A model generated the notes under the pieces. That model had not been told where the DNA came from, did no database searches, and was given only the letters and a program-made list of their open reading frames with translations. A DNA stretch of 64,000 nucleotides, taken from Bartonella sp. HY328 (GTDB lineage Bacteria > Pseudomonadota > Alphaproteobacteria > Rhizobiales > Rhizobiaceae). This document shows positions 46,055-54,954 of this stretch, piece after piece (position 1 is the stretch's first letter; the number at the start of each line of letters is the position of its first letter). The stretch spans positions 124,001 through 188,000 of the forward strand of contig NZ_CP104884.1 in assembly GCF_025449335.1 (NCBI RefSeq), written 5' to 3'. A program made the translations under genes and the position numbers.

Positions 46055-47247
46055 TATTCACGCCCCCATGCTTGCACAATTAGGCTTTCAATCTCGCCAT
46101 TAGCGGCATTTAACGATTCCATCGCCCGATCATAGGTTTTAGGTGCTGAAAAGCGCGACCTTTGCACCTCATAAAGGCTTTGCTTCCATGTTAGGGCATC
46201 AGCAATAGCCGTGGATTTGGCAACGCTATTTAACAAAAGATCTTCACCAAAGACTTGCCGCATCAAAGCCTGCATATTGGCTTGTGGCATGTCATTGGCT
46301 TCAAATTTGGTAATGAGGAATTTAGCAAAATCCCATTGACTGCTAGCCCCTGCATCGTCAAGAATTTGCATATAAGAGGCGGCCAATTCTAAAAATTTAC
46401 CGGTTGAATCAACATCAAGCATATGGGCAGGTACCGGAATTAAAACGCCCGTTGCTGCGGTCAGTGATGAAAGGGTTAAAAAGTTTAACGATGGCGCACA
46501 ATCAAGCAAAATAATATCATAATTATCACTCACTTGTTCAAGCGCTTGCGAAACGCGCAACAAAAATCCTGTGCCGCCCTTTTGGCGCATTTCAAGCGCC
46601 ACAGCGGTTTCAAATTCGGTGAGTTCAAGCCCTGCACAAATAACATCAAAGCCGCTAATATGCGTTTTGTGAACAATGTCCACTGTTGGTACGGGAGTTT
46701 CAAAGCGAATGGCAGAATAAAGCGTGTCGCCATTGCGGTAATCAAAACCGGGCAAGGCACCATGCAGGCTGGTTAAGGATGCCTGCGGATCCATGTCCAC
46801 CGCTAAAACGCGATATCCGCGCAATGCAAGATAATGACCAAGGTGAATGGTGGTTGAGGTTTTTGAGGAGCCGCCCTTAAAATTACTAACGGCAATAATC
46901 TGGCAGTCCTCGCCTTTTATACGGCGCGGATTGATCCATTTTTTGCGGCCATTTTCAGCCAAATAGAAACGCAGTTCTAAAACTTGTTCCAAAGTATAAA
47001 GCCGTTTGCCATTATTGGTGGTTTCCGGCATTGGCCCCTGCTCTTTTAAAGATAATTGGCGAATATAGGCTTCAGAAACACCAAGCAGATTGGCAACCTC
47101 GGTTGATGAGAATTTGCGCATGGCGCGTTCTGCATCAGGGGGAAATTGCATCATGGTCAAATTATTAAGCGCCTTTTCCAACTTTGCGGAAAAGCTGTTC
47201 ATAAAATGCAAACTGCTTAAATGACGCGGCAAGTGCTTTCTCCTCAT
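46054..47247 (-). CDS. repA: Plasmid partition ATPase RepA (ParA family)
   Basis: The 397-residue protein has the RepA-specific N-terminal helix-turn-helix (FSSTEVANLLGVSEAYIRQL near 46-65), deviant Walker A FKGGSSKTS (123-131), switch DMDPQASLTSL, and DYDIILLDCAPSLNFLTLSS-like sequence (here DNYDIILLDCAPSLNFL). It is an ATPase that drives partition and represses its own operon. The start is uncertain: the ATG at 47247 lacks a ribosome site, GAGGAG lies just after it, and a TTG at 47232 or the ATG at 47202 could be used. repB follows by overlap. Confidence 0.95.
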   Translation of the reverse strand: MRRKHLPRHLSSLHFMNSFSAKLEKALNNLTMMQFPPDAERAMRKFSSTEVANLLGVSEAYIRQLSLKEQGPMPETTNNGKRLYTLEQVLELRFYLAENGRKKWINPRRIKGEDCQIIAVSNFKGGSSKTSTTIHLGHYLALRGYRVLAVDMDPQASLTSLHGALPGFDYRNGDTLYSAIRFETPVPTVDIVHKTHISGFDVICAGLELTEFETAVALEMRQKGGTGFLLRVSQALEQVSDNYDIILLDCAPSLNFLTLSSLTAATGVLIPVPAHMLDVDSTGKFLELAASYMQILDDAGASSQWDFAKFLITKFEANDMPQANMQALMRQVFGEDLLLNSVAKSTAIADALTWKQSLYEVQRSRFSAPKTYDRAMESLNAANGEIESLIVQAWGRE

Positions 47248-47253
47248 TATTGG

Positions 47254-47299
47254 TTCAATAAACCTATTGGCTTGACCTATTGCCTTAATTCAATAAGCC
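47254..47299. promoter_or_regulatory. Direct repeats in the repA promoter
   Basis: TTCAATAAACC (47254-47264) recurs as TTCAATAAGCC (47289-47299), with further TATTG-containing sequence between them. They lie directly before repA, a typical place for RepA autorepression sites. Confidence 0.45.
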
Positions 47300-47797
47300 G
47301 GTTTAATTTGACACTTCGCTAATTGCCTTTATTGATATAACACGTCGAGTGATGAACAAAGCTGCGATCATACAAGCTATAGAACATCGTGATTATCGCT
47401 TTAGGCAGTTAAAAGATACGTGTGGTTGGTTAATAAGCGGTTTACATTTTTAAAATACGCCAAATAAACGAAATACGAAAAAATAGCGTTACAAAAATAT
47501 GTCAGATTCGGATTTGCATTGCAAAAACTAATTGCGCTTTTGATGAAAAAAAATTAACCATAGTTTTTATGGATTTGTTCTTGCTTTGTTCTGTATTCTA
47601 TTTGGCAACTAAAAAAGATAATGTGAGGAGATGTGAAAACCTATTTCGGCATTTTGACCATAAAAGGTATTTAATCTAATTTTGGTTTACATGCAAGAAA
47701 AATCCGATTTTTATAAGATAAGCTACTGGTTTTAAATTGAAAAATAATATTTCAATAATTGTCAAAAATTCATAATTTTAAAGGTACTTTAGTGAAA

Positions 47798-47813
47798 GTT
47801 CCCAGCTGGGAAC
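47798..47813. promoter_or_regulatory. parS (RepB-binding) site 1
   Basis: GTTCCCAGCTGGGAAC is a perfect 16-bp palindrome fitting the repABC parS consensus GTTNNCNGCNGNNAAC. It lies about 550 bases upstream of repA. Confidence 0.85.
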
Positions 47814-47877
47814 TATGGCATTGTCTCTCTTTTTATCGGGGTTTATATCTGGAGCGCTATTGGTGGGCTACATCATG

Positions 47878-47893
47878 GTTCCCTGCTGGGAAC
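47878..47893. promoter_or_regulatory. parS (RepB-binding) site 2
   Basis: GTTCCCTGCTGGGAAC fits the same consensus with one asymmetric central base. Its start is exactly 80 bp after that of site 1. Confidence 0.82.
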
Positions 47894-48076
47894 TTTTGGT
47901 CAATAAAATGGCCAATAAGGACGATTGCCATTTTTTATATAAACATTATATAATTTGCTTTAACCGAAATAAATTTAATGAGACCTTAAAAATATTCTGC
48001 TCTACCTTGTTTTAAAATAAAATTAACAACCCATATTCACATAAGTTTTTTCAACGCTGCAAGGAAAGGGTAGTGA

Positions 48077-49006
48077 ATGTCAAAACGTCATAGCAGCCCT
48101 TTTAAAAAATCTGTTCTCGCAAGTCTTGTCATTGTTAGCTGCCTAGCTGCCTTTATTGAAATTGCCGATACGCCGCACAAATTGCATGTGTCCCCTACGG
48201 ATTTGGAGCGTGATCCAAAGCCAATATCAAAGCCGCATCGCTTTGCAGATATTACTGAGCTTGAAGAATTAGCTATGCGAACCAATGATCCTTGGGCGCA
48301 ATATAATATTGGTGAACGCTATTTGGTGGGCTGGGACGTGGCTAAAAATTATGCCAAAGCCATTGAGTGGCTAACTTTAGCAGCCCATCAAGGCTATGCG
48401 CCGGCGCAATATCGCTTGGGAGCCATTTATTTTTATGGCGATGTCGTTAATCAAAATTACCGTCAAGCCTTAAAATGGTTGACCCTTGCCGGCGAGCAAA
48501 ATTATGCGCAGGCGCAATATCAGCTTGGCCTCTTATATTATTTTGGCATTTATCAATATGACACTCATTATTATGGCAAAATTTATGAGGTTGATAAAAA
48601 AGCCGCGTTTAAGTGGTTTAGCCGAGCTGCTGAACAACAATTGGCACCTGCCCTATTTTATGTTGGTTTAATGCAATATAATGGTGATAGTACAACACGA
48701 AACCTATTTGAAGCCTATAAGAACATCAAACAGGCGGCAGATCGCGGCAATGATCAGGCGCAATATCATTTAGCTATTATGTATATGACCGGTGTCGGTG
48801 CTAAATTTGATTATAGCGCTGCAATGCAATGGTTTAAAAAATCAGCAGAGCAGAATAATAGTTATGCAATGCTGGAAATTGCCAATTTTTATTTAAATGG
48901 GTGGAGCGTGCCAAAAGACGAAAACCAAGCGCAAATCTGGCTGCTCAAAGCCGCTTCTTTTGGCAATAAACAAGCCGAAAAACTATTATTACCGGGCGCT
49001 GATTAA
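48077..49006 (+). CDS. Sel1-repeat protein 1, membrane-anchored or exported
   Basis: The 309-residue protein has an N-terminal hydrophobic segment (ASLVIVSCLAAFIEIA) followed by six Sel1-like repeats from about residue 68. Examples are AQYNIGERYLVGWDVAKNYA, AQYRLGAIYFYGDVVNQNYR and AQYHLAIMYMTGVGAKFDYS. Sel1 repeats form curved alpha-helical solenoids that bind proteins. AAGGAAAGGG precedes the ATG. Two related genes follow on the same strand. Sel1 proteins in alphaproteobacteria often act in envelope or host interactions; a specific role is not visible. Confidence 0.88.
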   Translation: MSKRHSSPFKKSVLASLVIVSCLAAFIEIADTPHKLHVSPTDLERDPKPISKPHRFADITELEELAMRTNDPWAQYNIGERYLVGWDVAKNYAKAIEWLTLAAHQGYAPAQYRLGAIYFYGDVVNQNYRQALKWLTLAGEQNYAQAQYQLGLLYYFGIYQYDTHYYGKIYEVDKKAAFKWFSRAAEQQLAPALFYVGLMQYNGDSTTRNLFEAYKNIKQAADRGNDQAQYHLAIMYMTGVGAKFDYSAAMQWFKKSAEQNNSYAMLEIANFYLNGWSVPKDENQAQIWLLKAASFGNKQAEKLLLPGAD

Positions 49007-49202
49007 TCGGCCTTATCTTCATTATTTGCCCCCTGCCCCATTCTTGCTGCTTAATCCAGCAAAAGTTTTTGCGCCACCATTTGTCATCATCAAGTGTCAA
49101 GTATCAAGCAGCAAGTTAATTAGATGGTTTGCAAAACTGTGTTGTCTTTAGCCATGTTTGGGTTTAGCTTTTGGTTCATAGAGTTTTATATGAGGGGTGT
49201 TT

Positions 49203-50477
49203 ATGGGGATTATCAAAAAATTATTAGCTTTGGTTAGTGTTGTGCTTATTGCCCTTTGCGCCCTCGCCGCTTTTGTACATTTTCATTATCCCGATAATCA
49301 CCTGTTACGCCTTAAAGCCGATATGGGCGAAAAAGATACGCAATATCAATTGGCGAGAGCTTATGAATATGGTGATGGAATTACCCAAGATTATGTCTTA
49401 GCTGCCCATTGGTATGAATTGGCAAGCAACCATCATCACCGCGATGCGCCTTATCAATTAGCAATATTATATATGAATGGTGATGGGGTGCCGCAGAACT
49501 ATTTAACTGCAAAAAACTGGCTTAAATTAGCAGCGGAAGAAGGCAATGGAGATGCGGCACTCAAGCTTGCCGATATGGTTTTTTATGGGGAACTTGTACC
49601 GCAAGATTTAAGAGAGGCGCGTATATGGTATCAACGTGCTGCCAACCAAGGCGCGCCAATGGCTCATTATAGCCTTGGTAATATCTATCGCTATGGAATT
49701 GGTACCAAAATCAATGATAAAGCCGCGTTTAAACATTATTCCTTTGCCGCAGATTTTGGAGTAGCTGAGGCGTTATTTAGTCTTGGCGTTATGGTTAGCA
49801 ATGGTATTGCGGTTGATGTCAATTTTGATAGGGCTGAAAAATACTTTCTTCTAGCCGCTGAGCAGGGCTATCGCCAGGCGGAATATAATCTTGGTGTGTT
49901 TTATTATTCTGATATTTATGACAAGCACAATGATGAACAAGCCATTTTTTGGTTTAAACGCGCTTGCGAGCAGCAACACCCGCAGGCATGTTTTAATCTA
50001 GCCACCATCTATTCAACCGGAAAAATAACCAATAAAGATGACGCGCAAGCAGTAAAATGGCTTAAGCTTTCGGCTGATGCCTATGTACCGCAAATCTATA
50101 TGCCGCAAGCAAGTTACAATCTTGGTATGCTTTATTATCATGGTGACAAGGTTAAGCAAGATTTTGTTGAAGCCGCAAAATGGTTTCGCCAAGCAGCAGA
50201 TCGTGGTGATGATTTTGCAAAAATGCAATTGGCTCATATGTATTTAAACGGGCAGGGCGTTAGAAAAGACGCAGCTGAAGCGATCAACTTATTAAACCCG
50301 TTGGCGGAAGCGGGCGATGACGAAGCGCAATATCAATTGGGACTTATTTATTATAATGATGGCGCGCATCAAAATATTGATGCGGCGTTAAAGTGGCTGC
50401 AAAGTGCCACTGATGGCGGCAATAAACAAGCTGCTATAATGATAGAAAAAATAAAAGGTCAGCAGCTTAGCCGTTAA
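49203..50477 (+). CDS. Sel1-repeat protein 2
   Basis: A 424-residue protein from the ATG at 49203 (GAGGGG five bases upstream, better than a GTG at 49197). One hydrophobic N-terminal segment (LLALVSVVLIALCALAAFVH) is followed by about ten Sel1 repeats, each with A-x-Y-x-LG and A-x-x-W-hydrophobic-x-x-AA patterns. HFHYPDNHLLRLKADMGEKD closely matches YLYYPNQPFLRLKADLGFAD in the third protein, so the pair are recent paralogues. A role as periplasmic scaffold is inferred. Confidence 0.88.
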   Translation: MGIIKKLLALVSVVLIALCALAAFVHFHYPDNHLLRLKADMGEKDTQYQLARAYEYGDGITQDYVLAAHWYELASNHHHRDAPYQLAILYMNGDGVPQNYLTAKNWLKLAAEEGNGDAALKLADMVFYGELVPQDLREARIWYQRAANQGAPMAHYSLGNIYRYGIGTKINDKAAFKHYSFAADFGVAEALFSLGVMVSNGIAVDVNFDRAEKYFLLAAEQGYRQAEYNLGVFYYSDIYDKHNDEQAIFWFKRACEQQHPQACFNLATIYSTGKITNKDDAQAVKWLKLSADAYVPQIYMPQASYNLGMLYYHGDKVKQDFVEAAKWFRQAADRGDDFAKMQLAHMYLNGQGVRKDAAEAINLLNPLAEAGDDEAQYQLGLIYYNDGAHQNIDAALKWLQSATDGGNKQAAIMIEKIKGQQLSR

Positions 50478-50576
50478 GCCTTATCGGGCTTAGGGGATAA
50501 AGCAAGATAATATTTTCAAAGCCTTTATAAAATGCGTTTTTAATCAATAGTGCATATGCAAAAAGCCTAAGAAAGA

Positions 50577-51824
50577 ATGAACCTAATGGGAAAATATTTT
50601 ACTGCATTTTTCACCCTAGTTTTAGCGGCTTTTGCTTCTATTGCTGGATTTGCTTATCTTTATTATCCCAATCAACCGTTTCTACGCCTTAAGGCTGATT
50701 TGGGTTTTGCAGATGCGCAAAATGAATTAGGTGAATTTTATTTTATTAAAAAAATAGCTGATGAGGATTTTGTTGAGGCAGCAAAATGGTTTGAGCGTAG
50801 TGCTAAAAACGGCAATAATACCGCCCGCAACAATCTTGGACTTTTATATTTAAATGGTCTTGGGGTAGAGCAAAATCCCAAGCAAACTTATGCTTTTATA
50901 AAGCAAGCTGCTGTTGACGGCGATCTTTCTGCACAAACATCGTTAGCTATGCTCTATTATAACGGTGTTGGTACTGGCAAAAATAAGACTGAAGCGCTCA
51001 AATGGTTGCACCGTGCTGCGCAGGAGGGCTATAGGGTGGCGCAAGGAAATTTAGGATTTCTTTATGAAACTGGCACTTTTGTAGAAAAGGATGTTCAACA
51101 AGCACTGCTGTGGCTTAATAAAGCTTCTGCACAACATGATCGCGTAGCAACGCGATATTTAGGTATGATGTATTCGCTCGGACAATCGGTTGATCAAGAT
51201 AATGATAAAGCCTTTGCTTATATTACTAGCGCGGTCAAACAGGGGGATGTGTTTGCACAATATTTAATGTCTATTTTCTACGATTTTGGAATTGGAACAA
51301 AGAAAGACAAAAAACTAAACCAATATTGGGCAACATTGGCGGCAAGTAATGGTTATGTGTTGGCGCAATTCCGGCTCGGTAGCGAATATGCAGATCGACT
51401 TTATGTTGATGACCAACAACGCACTACAATTAAATGGCTCCGTTACGCTGCACAGCAAAATTTTACAAGCGCCCAATCCTTACTCGGCTATGTTTATCAA
51501 TTTGGTGGTCTTGCGGAACCCGATGAAAAACAAGCGATAAAGTGGTATAGATTTGCAAGCCAACAAGGCGATGGCCCAAGTCAAAAAGCTTTAGCGGTGC
51601 AGTATTTAGTTGGTCTTAATGTTGAAAAAAATCCAAATGAATTTTTAAGACTTTCAACCCTTGCTGGCGAACAAGGAGATTTGCCTGCGCAATTACTACT
51701 TGGCTCTTATTATCTGCAAAGTGAAAGCTTAAATAAAGCGGAGGCCATCAAATGGTATCAGCGCGCGAGTGATGCTGGTAGTGAAAAAGCCAAAAGAAAG
51801 CTGCATGAGTTAGAGCGTTTTTAA
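50577..51824 (+). CDS. Sel1-repeat protein 3
   Basis: A 415-residue protein with a hydrophobic N-terminus (FFTLVLAAFASIAGFAYLYY) and about ten Sel1 repeats, close to protein 2 in its first 50 residues. The start may be 50577 or the ATG three codons later. Its last codons and stop lie within the palindromic repeat beginning at 51811 (the C-terminal ERF is encoded by the repeat), so the original C-terminus may have been replaced. Confidence 0.87.
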   Translation: MNLMGKYFTAFFTLVLAAFASIAGFAYLYYPNQPFLRLKADLGFADAQNELGEFYFIKKIADEDFVEAAKWFERSAKNGNNTARNNLGLLYLNGLGVEQNPKQTYAFIKQAAVDGDLSAQTSLAMLYYNGVGTGKNKTEALKWLHRAAQEGYRVAQGNLGFLYETGTFVEKDVQQALLWLNKASAQHDRVATRYLGMMYSLGQSVDQDNDKAFAYITSAVKQGDVFAQYLMSIFYDFGIGTKKDKKLNQYWATLAASNGYVLAQFRLGSEYADRLYVDDQQRTTIKWLRYAAQQNFTSAQSLLGYVYQFGGLAEPDEKQAIKWYRFASQQGDGPSQKALAVQYLVGLNVEKNPNEFLRLSTLAGEQGDLPAQLLLGSYYLQSESLNKAEAIKWYQRASDAGSEKAKRKLHELERF

Positions 51825-51914
51825 AAAAAGTGTGAAGCGGTTTTCGGACAAAAAACGCAGGTAAACAATTGATTAGAGCGCCGATCTGACTGGATCAGAT
51901 CGAAAAGCGCTCTA
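51811..51914 (+). repeat. Palindromic intergenic repeat, copy 2 (104 bp)
   Basis: Same family and orientation as the copy at 14938. It shares TAGAGCGTTTT, AAGTGTGAAGCGGTTTT, GGACAAAAAACGC, GTAAACAAT, TTAGAGCGCCGATCTGA and the closing CAGATCGAAAAGCGCTCTA. It overlaps the 3' end of the third Sel1 gene. Confidence 0.85.
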
Positions 51915-52025
51915 GAGCATGAAAATTAAACAAGGCATCATGTTTTGTCAGCCGTATAAATTGAGTAATTACTATTATAAAACAATTAGTTATAATTTTT
52001 GACTGGATTTTTTGCCGCCATTTCA

Positions 52026-52613
52026 TTAGGGCAAAGTCGTGGTTTCACTCTGCTGCTTTATTGCTTTTAGCATTCTTTTTCTAATTAAGCCGCTTACAGG
52101 GCGGATAAGGTACCAATAGGGGGTAAAGCGTCTTTTGCTTTCCCCATCAAGGCAAAAAACACGTGTTTTTGTTTGTAATGTAAAACGGTTTTGACAGGAC
52201 GGTTTCTTATCACCGTCAATAGCATCTATTTTAAACTGCATAGCCAGTTTTGCATTATTGGGCTTGTCAAACGCACAAAACGCTTCACCATCGGCAATCA
52301 TTTCCAAGCCATAATTGGCTTTCCAAAACTTGCCCACCAAGCCAAAGGCAATTTGGTTATCTTCCAAGGTTTCAAGCAGGGTAAATTTATCAAGATTAAA
52401 CGGAGTAGGGGCGACGTCTTTTAATAATTTACAAGCTTGCAAAAGCCGCAACGGAATTTCGCGTAAAGCAATAAAACTGGCAATGAGCCAATCCTTTTGC
52501 GCATCATAATGCTGGAGAGCGGAAAATATCTTTTGACGCGGTGCATGAATTTCAATTGCATGCACTTCTTCAAATTGGAAATTGGGTAGATATTTATCGA
52601 TCAAGTCGCTCAT
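52026..52613 (-). CDS. SRPBCC-like protein of unknown function
   Basis: The 195-residue protein has FEEVHAIEIHAPRQKIFSAL at the N-terminus, a pattern of the START/SRPBCC ligand-binding superfamily, then LIASFIALREIPLRL and TKTRVFCLDGESKRRFTPYW, which recur in a widespread uncharacterised group. There is no signal peptide. The gene appears to lack a ribosome site: a promoter-like TTGCCT and TATCAT put the transcript start near the ATG, so the mRNA may be leaderless. A 16-bp palindrome covers the start codon. Confidence 0.65.
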   Translation of the reverse strand: MSDLIDKYLPNFQFEEVHAIEIHAPRQKIFSALQHYDAQKDWLIASFIALREIPLRLLQACKLLKDVAPTPFNLDKFTLLETLEDNQIAFGLVGKFWKANYGLEMIADGEAFCAFDKPNNAKLAMQFKIDAIDGDKKPSCQNRFTLQTKTRVFCLDGESKRRFTPYWYLIRPVSGLIRKRMLKAIKQQSETTTLP

Positions 52614-52625
52614 ACTATAGTATGA
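52610..52625. promoter_or_regulatory. 16-bp perfect palindrome on the start codon of the SRPBCC gene
   Basis: TCATACTATAGTATGA is a perfect palindrome that includes the ATG (52611-52613 on the minus strand). It has the form of TetR-type operators, but no regulator gene is adjacent. Confidence 0.6.
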
Positions 52626-52850
52626 TAGTGGTTTTTTAAAAAAGGCAAGTTCAAATTACCAATTATTTTAAAAACGAGCTATTTTATAAATTTGTCTGGC
52701 AATCATCTTTAATTACAACAGTGCCAAATTATTTTAAAAATTTTTAAATGTGTTGAATTGGATGATAAATTATTTAAAAATATCGTGGCAGTTGGTTTGG
52801 TTGACTTAACAGGCTTAAATTTTTGCAGTTAAACTTTAATGGGGTAAAAT

Positions 52851-53408
52851 ATGTTTAAATTTTTGCGAAAGAAATCAGGGCGCCTAACCTTTAAAATTAT
52901 TTTGTCGGTTTTATTGGTTTTGGGAGGAGCAATGTCAGTATTGGCTCAACAACAAATCGTAACTAAAATACAAAATTATGAGTTTAAAGACAATAAATTC
53001 ATCATACAAACAGATGATGGAGAATTTTACGCGACCTTATTTCAACTAGATGAAGACGGCATTACCCGATTTTTAATGCAACTCTCGTTGTTGAAAGAAC
53101 ACCATAAAAAAGTTTATATCGAGAAAGAGGATACAAAAATTTTAGCTATTCAGGGTTTGTCTTGTCAACCGCTAGAATTTTTAAAAGAAGATGATGACTT
53201 AATATATATGATTTACGGTATAGCGCCGGCTATTATGCGAATAAATAAGCACAATGATGTTTTATATAATAAATATTTGCAACATGCCGCAGTCATTAAA
53301 AGAAATTCGCATGATAAGAATAAGCAATTTGTGGAATATGCTTCGACGAATGAGGGCATTGTTGACTATATGGGTGGGCTTTGTCCAAGTTTAGATAACG
53401 AACAATAA
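52851..53408 (+). CDS. Exported protein of unknown function (185 aa)
   Basis: I do not recognise it. The N-terminus has a clear signal peptide (RLTFKIILSVLLVLGGAMSV, cleavage near VLAQQ), and the rest is a soluble acidic and basic mix with two Cys (near 104 and 179) that could form a disulphide. GGGG precedes the ATG by about 8 bases. A terminator hairpin follows at 53573. It is not obviously linked to its neighbours. Confidence 0.7.
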   Translation: MFKFLRKKSGRLTFKIILSVLLVLGGAMSVLAQQQIVTKIQNYEFKDNKFIIQTDDGEFYATLFQLDEDGITRFLMQLSLLKEHHKKVYIEKEDTKILAIQGLSCQPLEFLKEDDDLIYMIYGIAPAIMRINKHNDVLYNKYLQHAAVIKRNSHDKNKQFVEYASTNEGIVDYMGGLCPSLDNEQ

Positions 53409-53572
53409 ATAGCGGGCAATAGATTGTCTAACGCTTATTGGCATTGCTAGGCCTTTTTCATTTTTCGCAAACCCATTGCTGTCATTTAGAAAACTTGCAA
53501 TTTCAGTGCATTCGCAAAATATAGCAACTTCTTATGATGTTTTTATCAAAACAGCAAATAAGAGCAAATGTT

Positions 53573-53632
53573 AAAATCATTGGGGCTAAGCTTAAATAAC
53601 TGAAATTACCTAAGGTAGCCCAATGATTTTTT
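53573..53632. terminator. Bidirectional terminator
   Basis: AAAATCATTGGGGCTA (53573-53588) pairs with TAGCCCAATGATTTT (53616-53630), with one extra G on the left arm. T-runs follow on both strands. It separates the convergent genes ending at 53408 and 53665. Confidence 0.72.
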
Positions 53633-53664
53633 ACTTTTATAATATTGCCATTTATGCTCCGCGT

Positions 53665-54492
53665 TTAAACCTCGCAGGCTATCACATAGTCGGCGCCATA
53701 ACGTAAGCCATTTTCTTCGCGGCAAAGAGCAAGGCCATCGCGACGCAAAGATTCAATGGTGGTCGCAAAAGATTTCGCAAGTGCTTTGTCTTTAAATAAG
53801 GGGAGGCGGCGCACGCACATATCTAATTGCGAATGAACCCATTTTTCACGGTAGCGGTTGGGAAAACGCCGCGCTTCGGTTATTTTAAAGCCAGCAGCAT
53901 TTAAACTATTTAACGTCCATTCGGCTGGAAATTCGCGGTAAGGGCTTTGGTCGGCCAGCAAAAGGCAAACATCGCGCATACGGCCAATTTCACGCACCAT
54001 GCGGCCAGCTTCAGTGGCGACAGGTGCATTAATATATGGATCTAAGCCAATGACATAAAGTGTTTTTTTGACATGGGGATAAAGGCGGGCAAATAATTTG
54101 CCTTGAAAATAAGGGGCAAAGCCTTCAATCGCACCCAAAAGATAATCGGCAAGCACGGTATCAAAGCTTTGGTTTTCTAAAAAAGTTTTGTCGCCCCAAT
54201 TGCCAACCAAAATTTCATCCTGTGGCCGTAAGCGCTCACCAATACTTTGTTCAATTTGTTTAGCATAATCTTTTGCGCCTGTAACGCCGACCCATTTTGT
54301 TGTTGGCAAATTTGCACACCAGTGAGCAGAATTTATCCCGGTACCGGCATCCAAAAAGCTGCCCCATTCATTGGGAGCTTGGAGGCTTTCGATAAATTGG
54401 AACAAAGCTGAGGTGCTGGGTTTGCTACTGATGGTGGAGGTTGATGTATTTGTACTATCTAATAAATTATTTGGTTTTTCAATTTTTTTCAA
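53665..54492 (-). CDS. SAM-dependent methyltransferase-like protein
   Basis: The 275-residue protein has FLDAGTGINSAHW as motif I, WVGVTG as the next strand and FDTVLADYLLGAIEGFAPYF as motif IV. This arrangement belongs to class I methyltransferases, although the glycine-rich motif (GTGINS) is unusual. There is a low-complexity Ser/Thr-rich segment at residues 13-29. The substrate is unknown. It is not similar in motifs to the methyltransferase at 39559. Confidence 0.7.
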   Translation of the reverse strand: MKKIEKPNNLLDSTNTSTSTISSKPSTSALFQFIESLQAPNEWGSFLDAGTGINSAHWCANLPTTKWVGVTGAKDYAKQIEQSIGERLRPQDEILVGNWGDKTFLENQSFDTVLADYLLGAIEGFAPYFQGKLFARLYPHVKKTLYVIGLDPYINAPVATEAGRMVREIGRMRDVCLLLADQSPYREFPAEWTLNSLNAAGFKITEARRFPNRYREKWVHSQLDMCVRRLPLFKDKALAKSFATTIESLRRDGLALCREENGLRYGADYVIACEV

Positions 54493-54954
54493 TGAAACAA
54501 TCCAATCATCGGGTATAGAAGGTAAAAATTACTCATGATTAAAATGGCAATGTGAATAGTGATTTAACAATGGTCTTATAATGGTGTTGGCTCTTAAAAC
54601 AAAGGCCTACTTAATTGACCATATGTTGAGTGTTAACAAGTTTTGTTCTGTTATAATATAACTATTTGTGCTGTCAATTGCTTTTCGCAGTCAATAATGA
54701 CCCTAGTGCCGCGGTGGCACAATATGTTACACGTGAATCATCATTAACTTTTAAATGCTAATTTAATAAGCTTTCGCTGTATTAGCATAATAACATGTTG
54801 CTTTATCAATATTGCTAATTAAAAGGGCAGGGACGGTAATTATAAGTTGGAGTGCATCTTGATTTGGCTGGTTTCACCTATAAATAGCCTTTTATGAGAT
54901 GTCTGATAGATTTGTTATTTACTCAATGATAAATCCAAGGAAAAAGAAAAAGAT
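54493..54954. other. Divergent intergenic region
   Basis: No gene is visible. It holds two small inverted repeats: GTGCC/GGCAC (54706-54720) and ATGCTAAT/ATTAGCAT (54755-54762 and 54781-54788). Either might be regulatory. The promoters of both flanking genes must lie here. Confidence 0.4.

Larger units (their letters stand above)
47300..48076. other. Non-coding region between repA and Sel1 genes
   Basis: Apart from the two parS sites no gene is evident. Open frames over 47759-48015 are short and run across the parS palindromes. Confidence 0.5.

Noticed and set aside
47759..48015. Overlapping short plus-strand frames
   Set aside because: They run across both parS palindromes and have no ribosome site.
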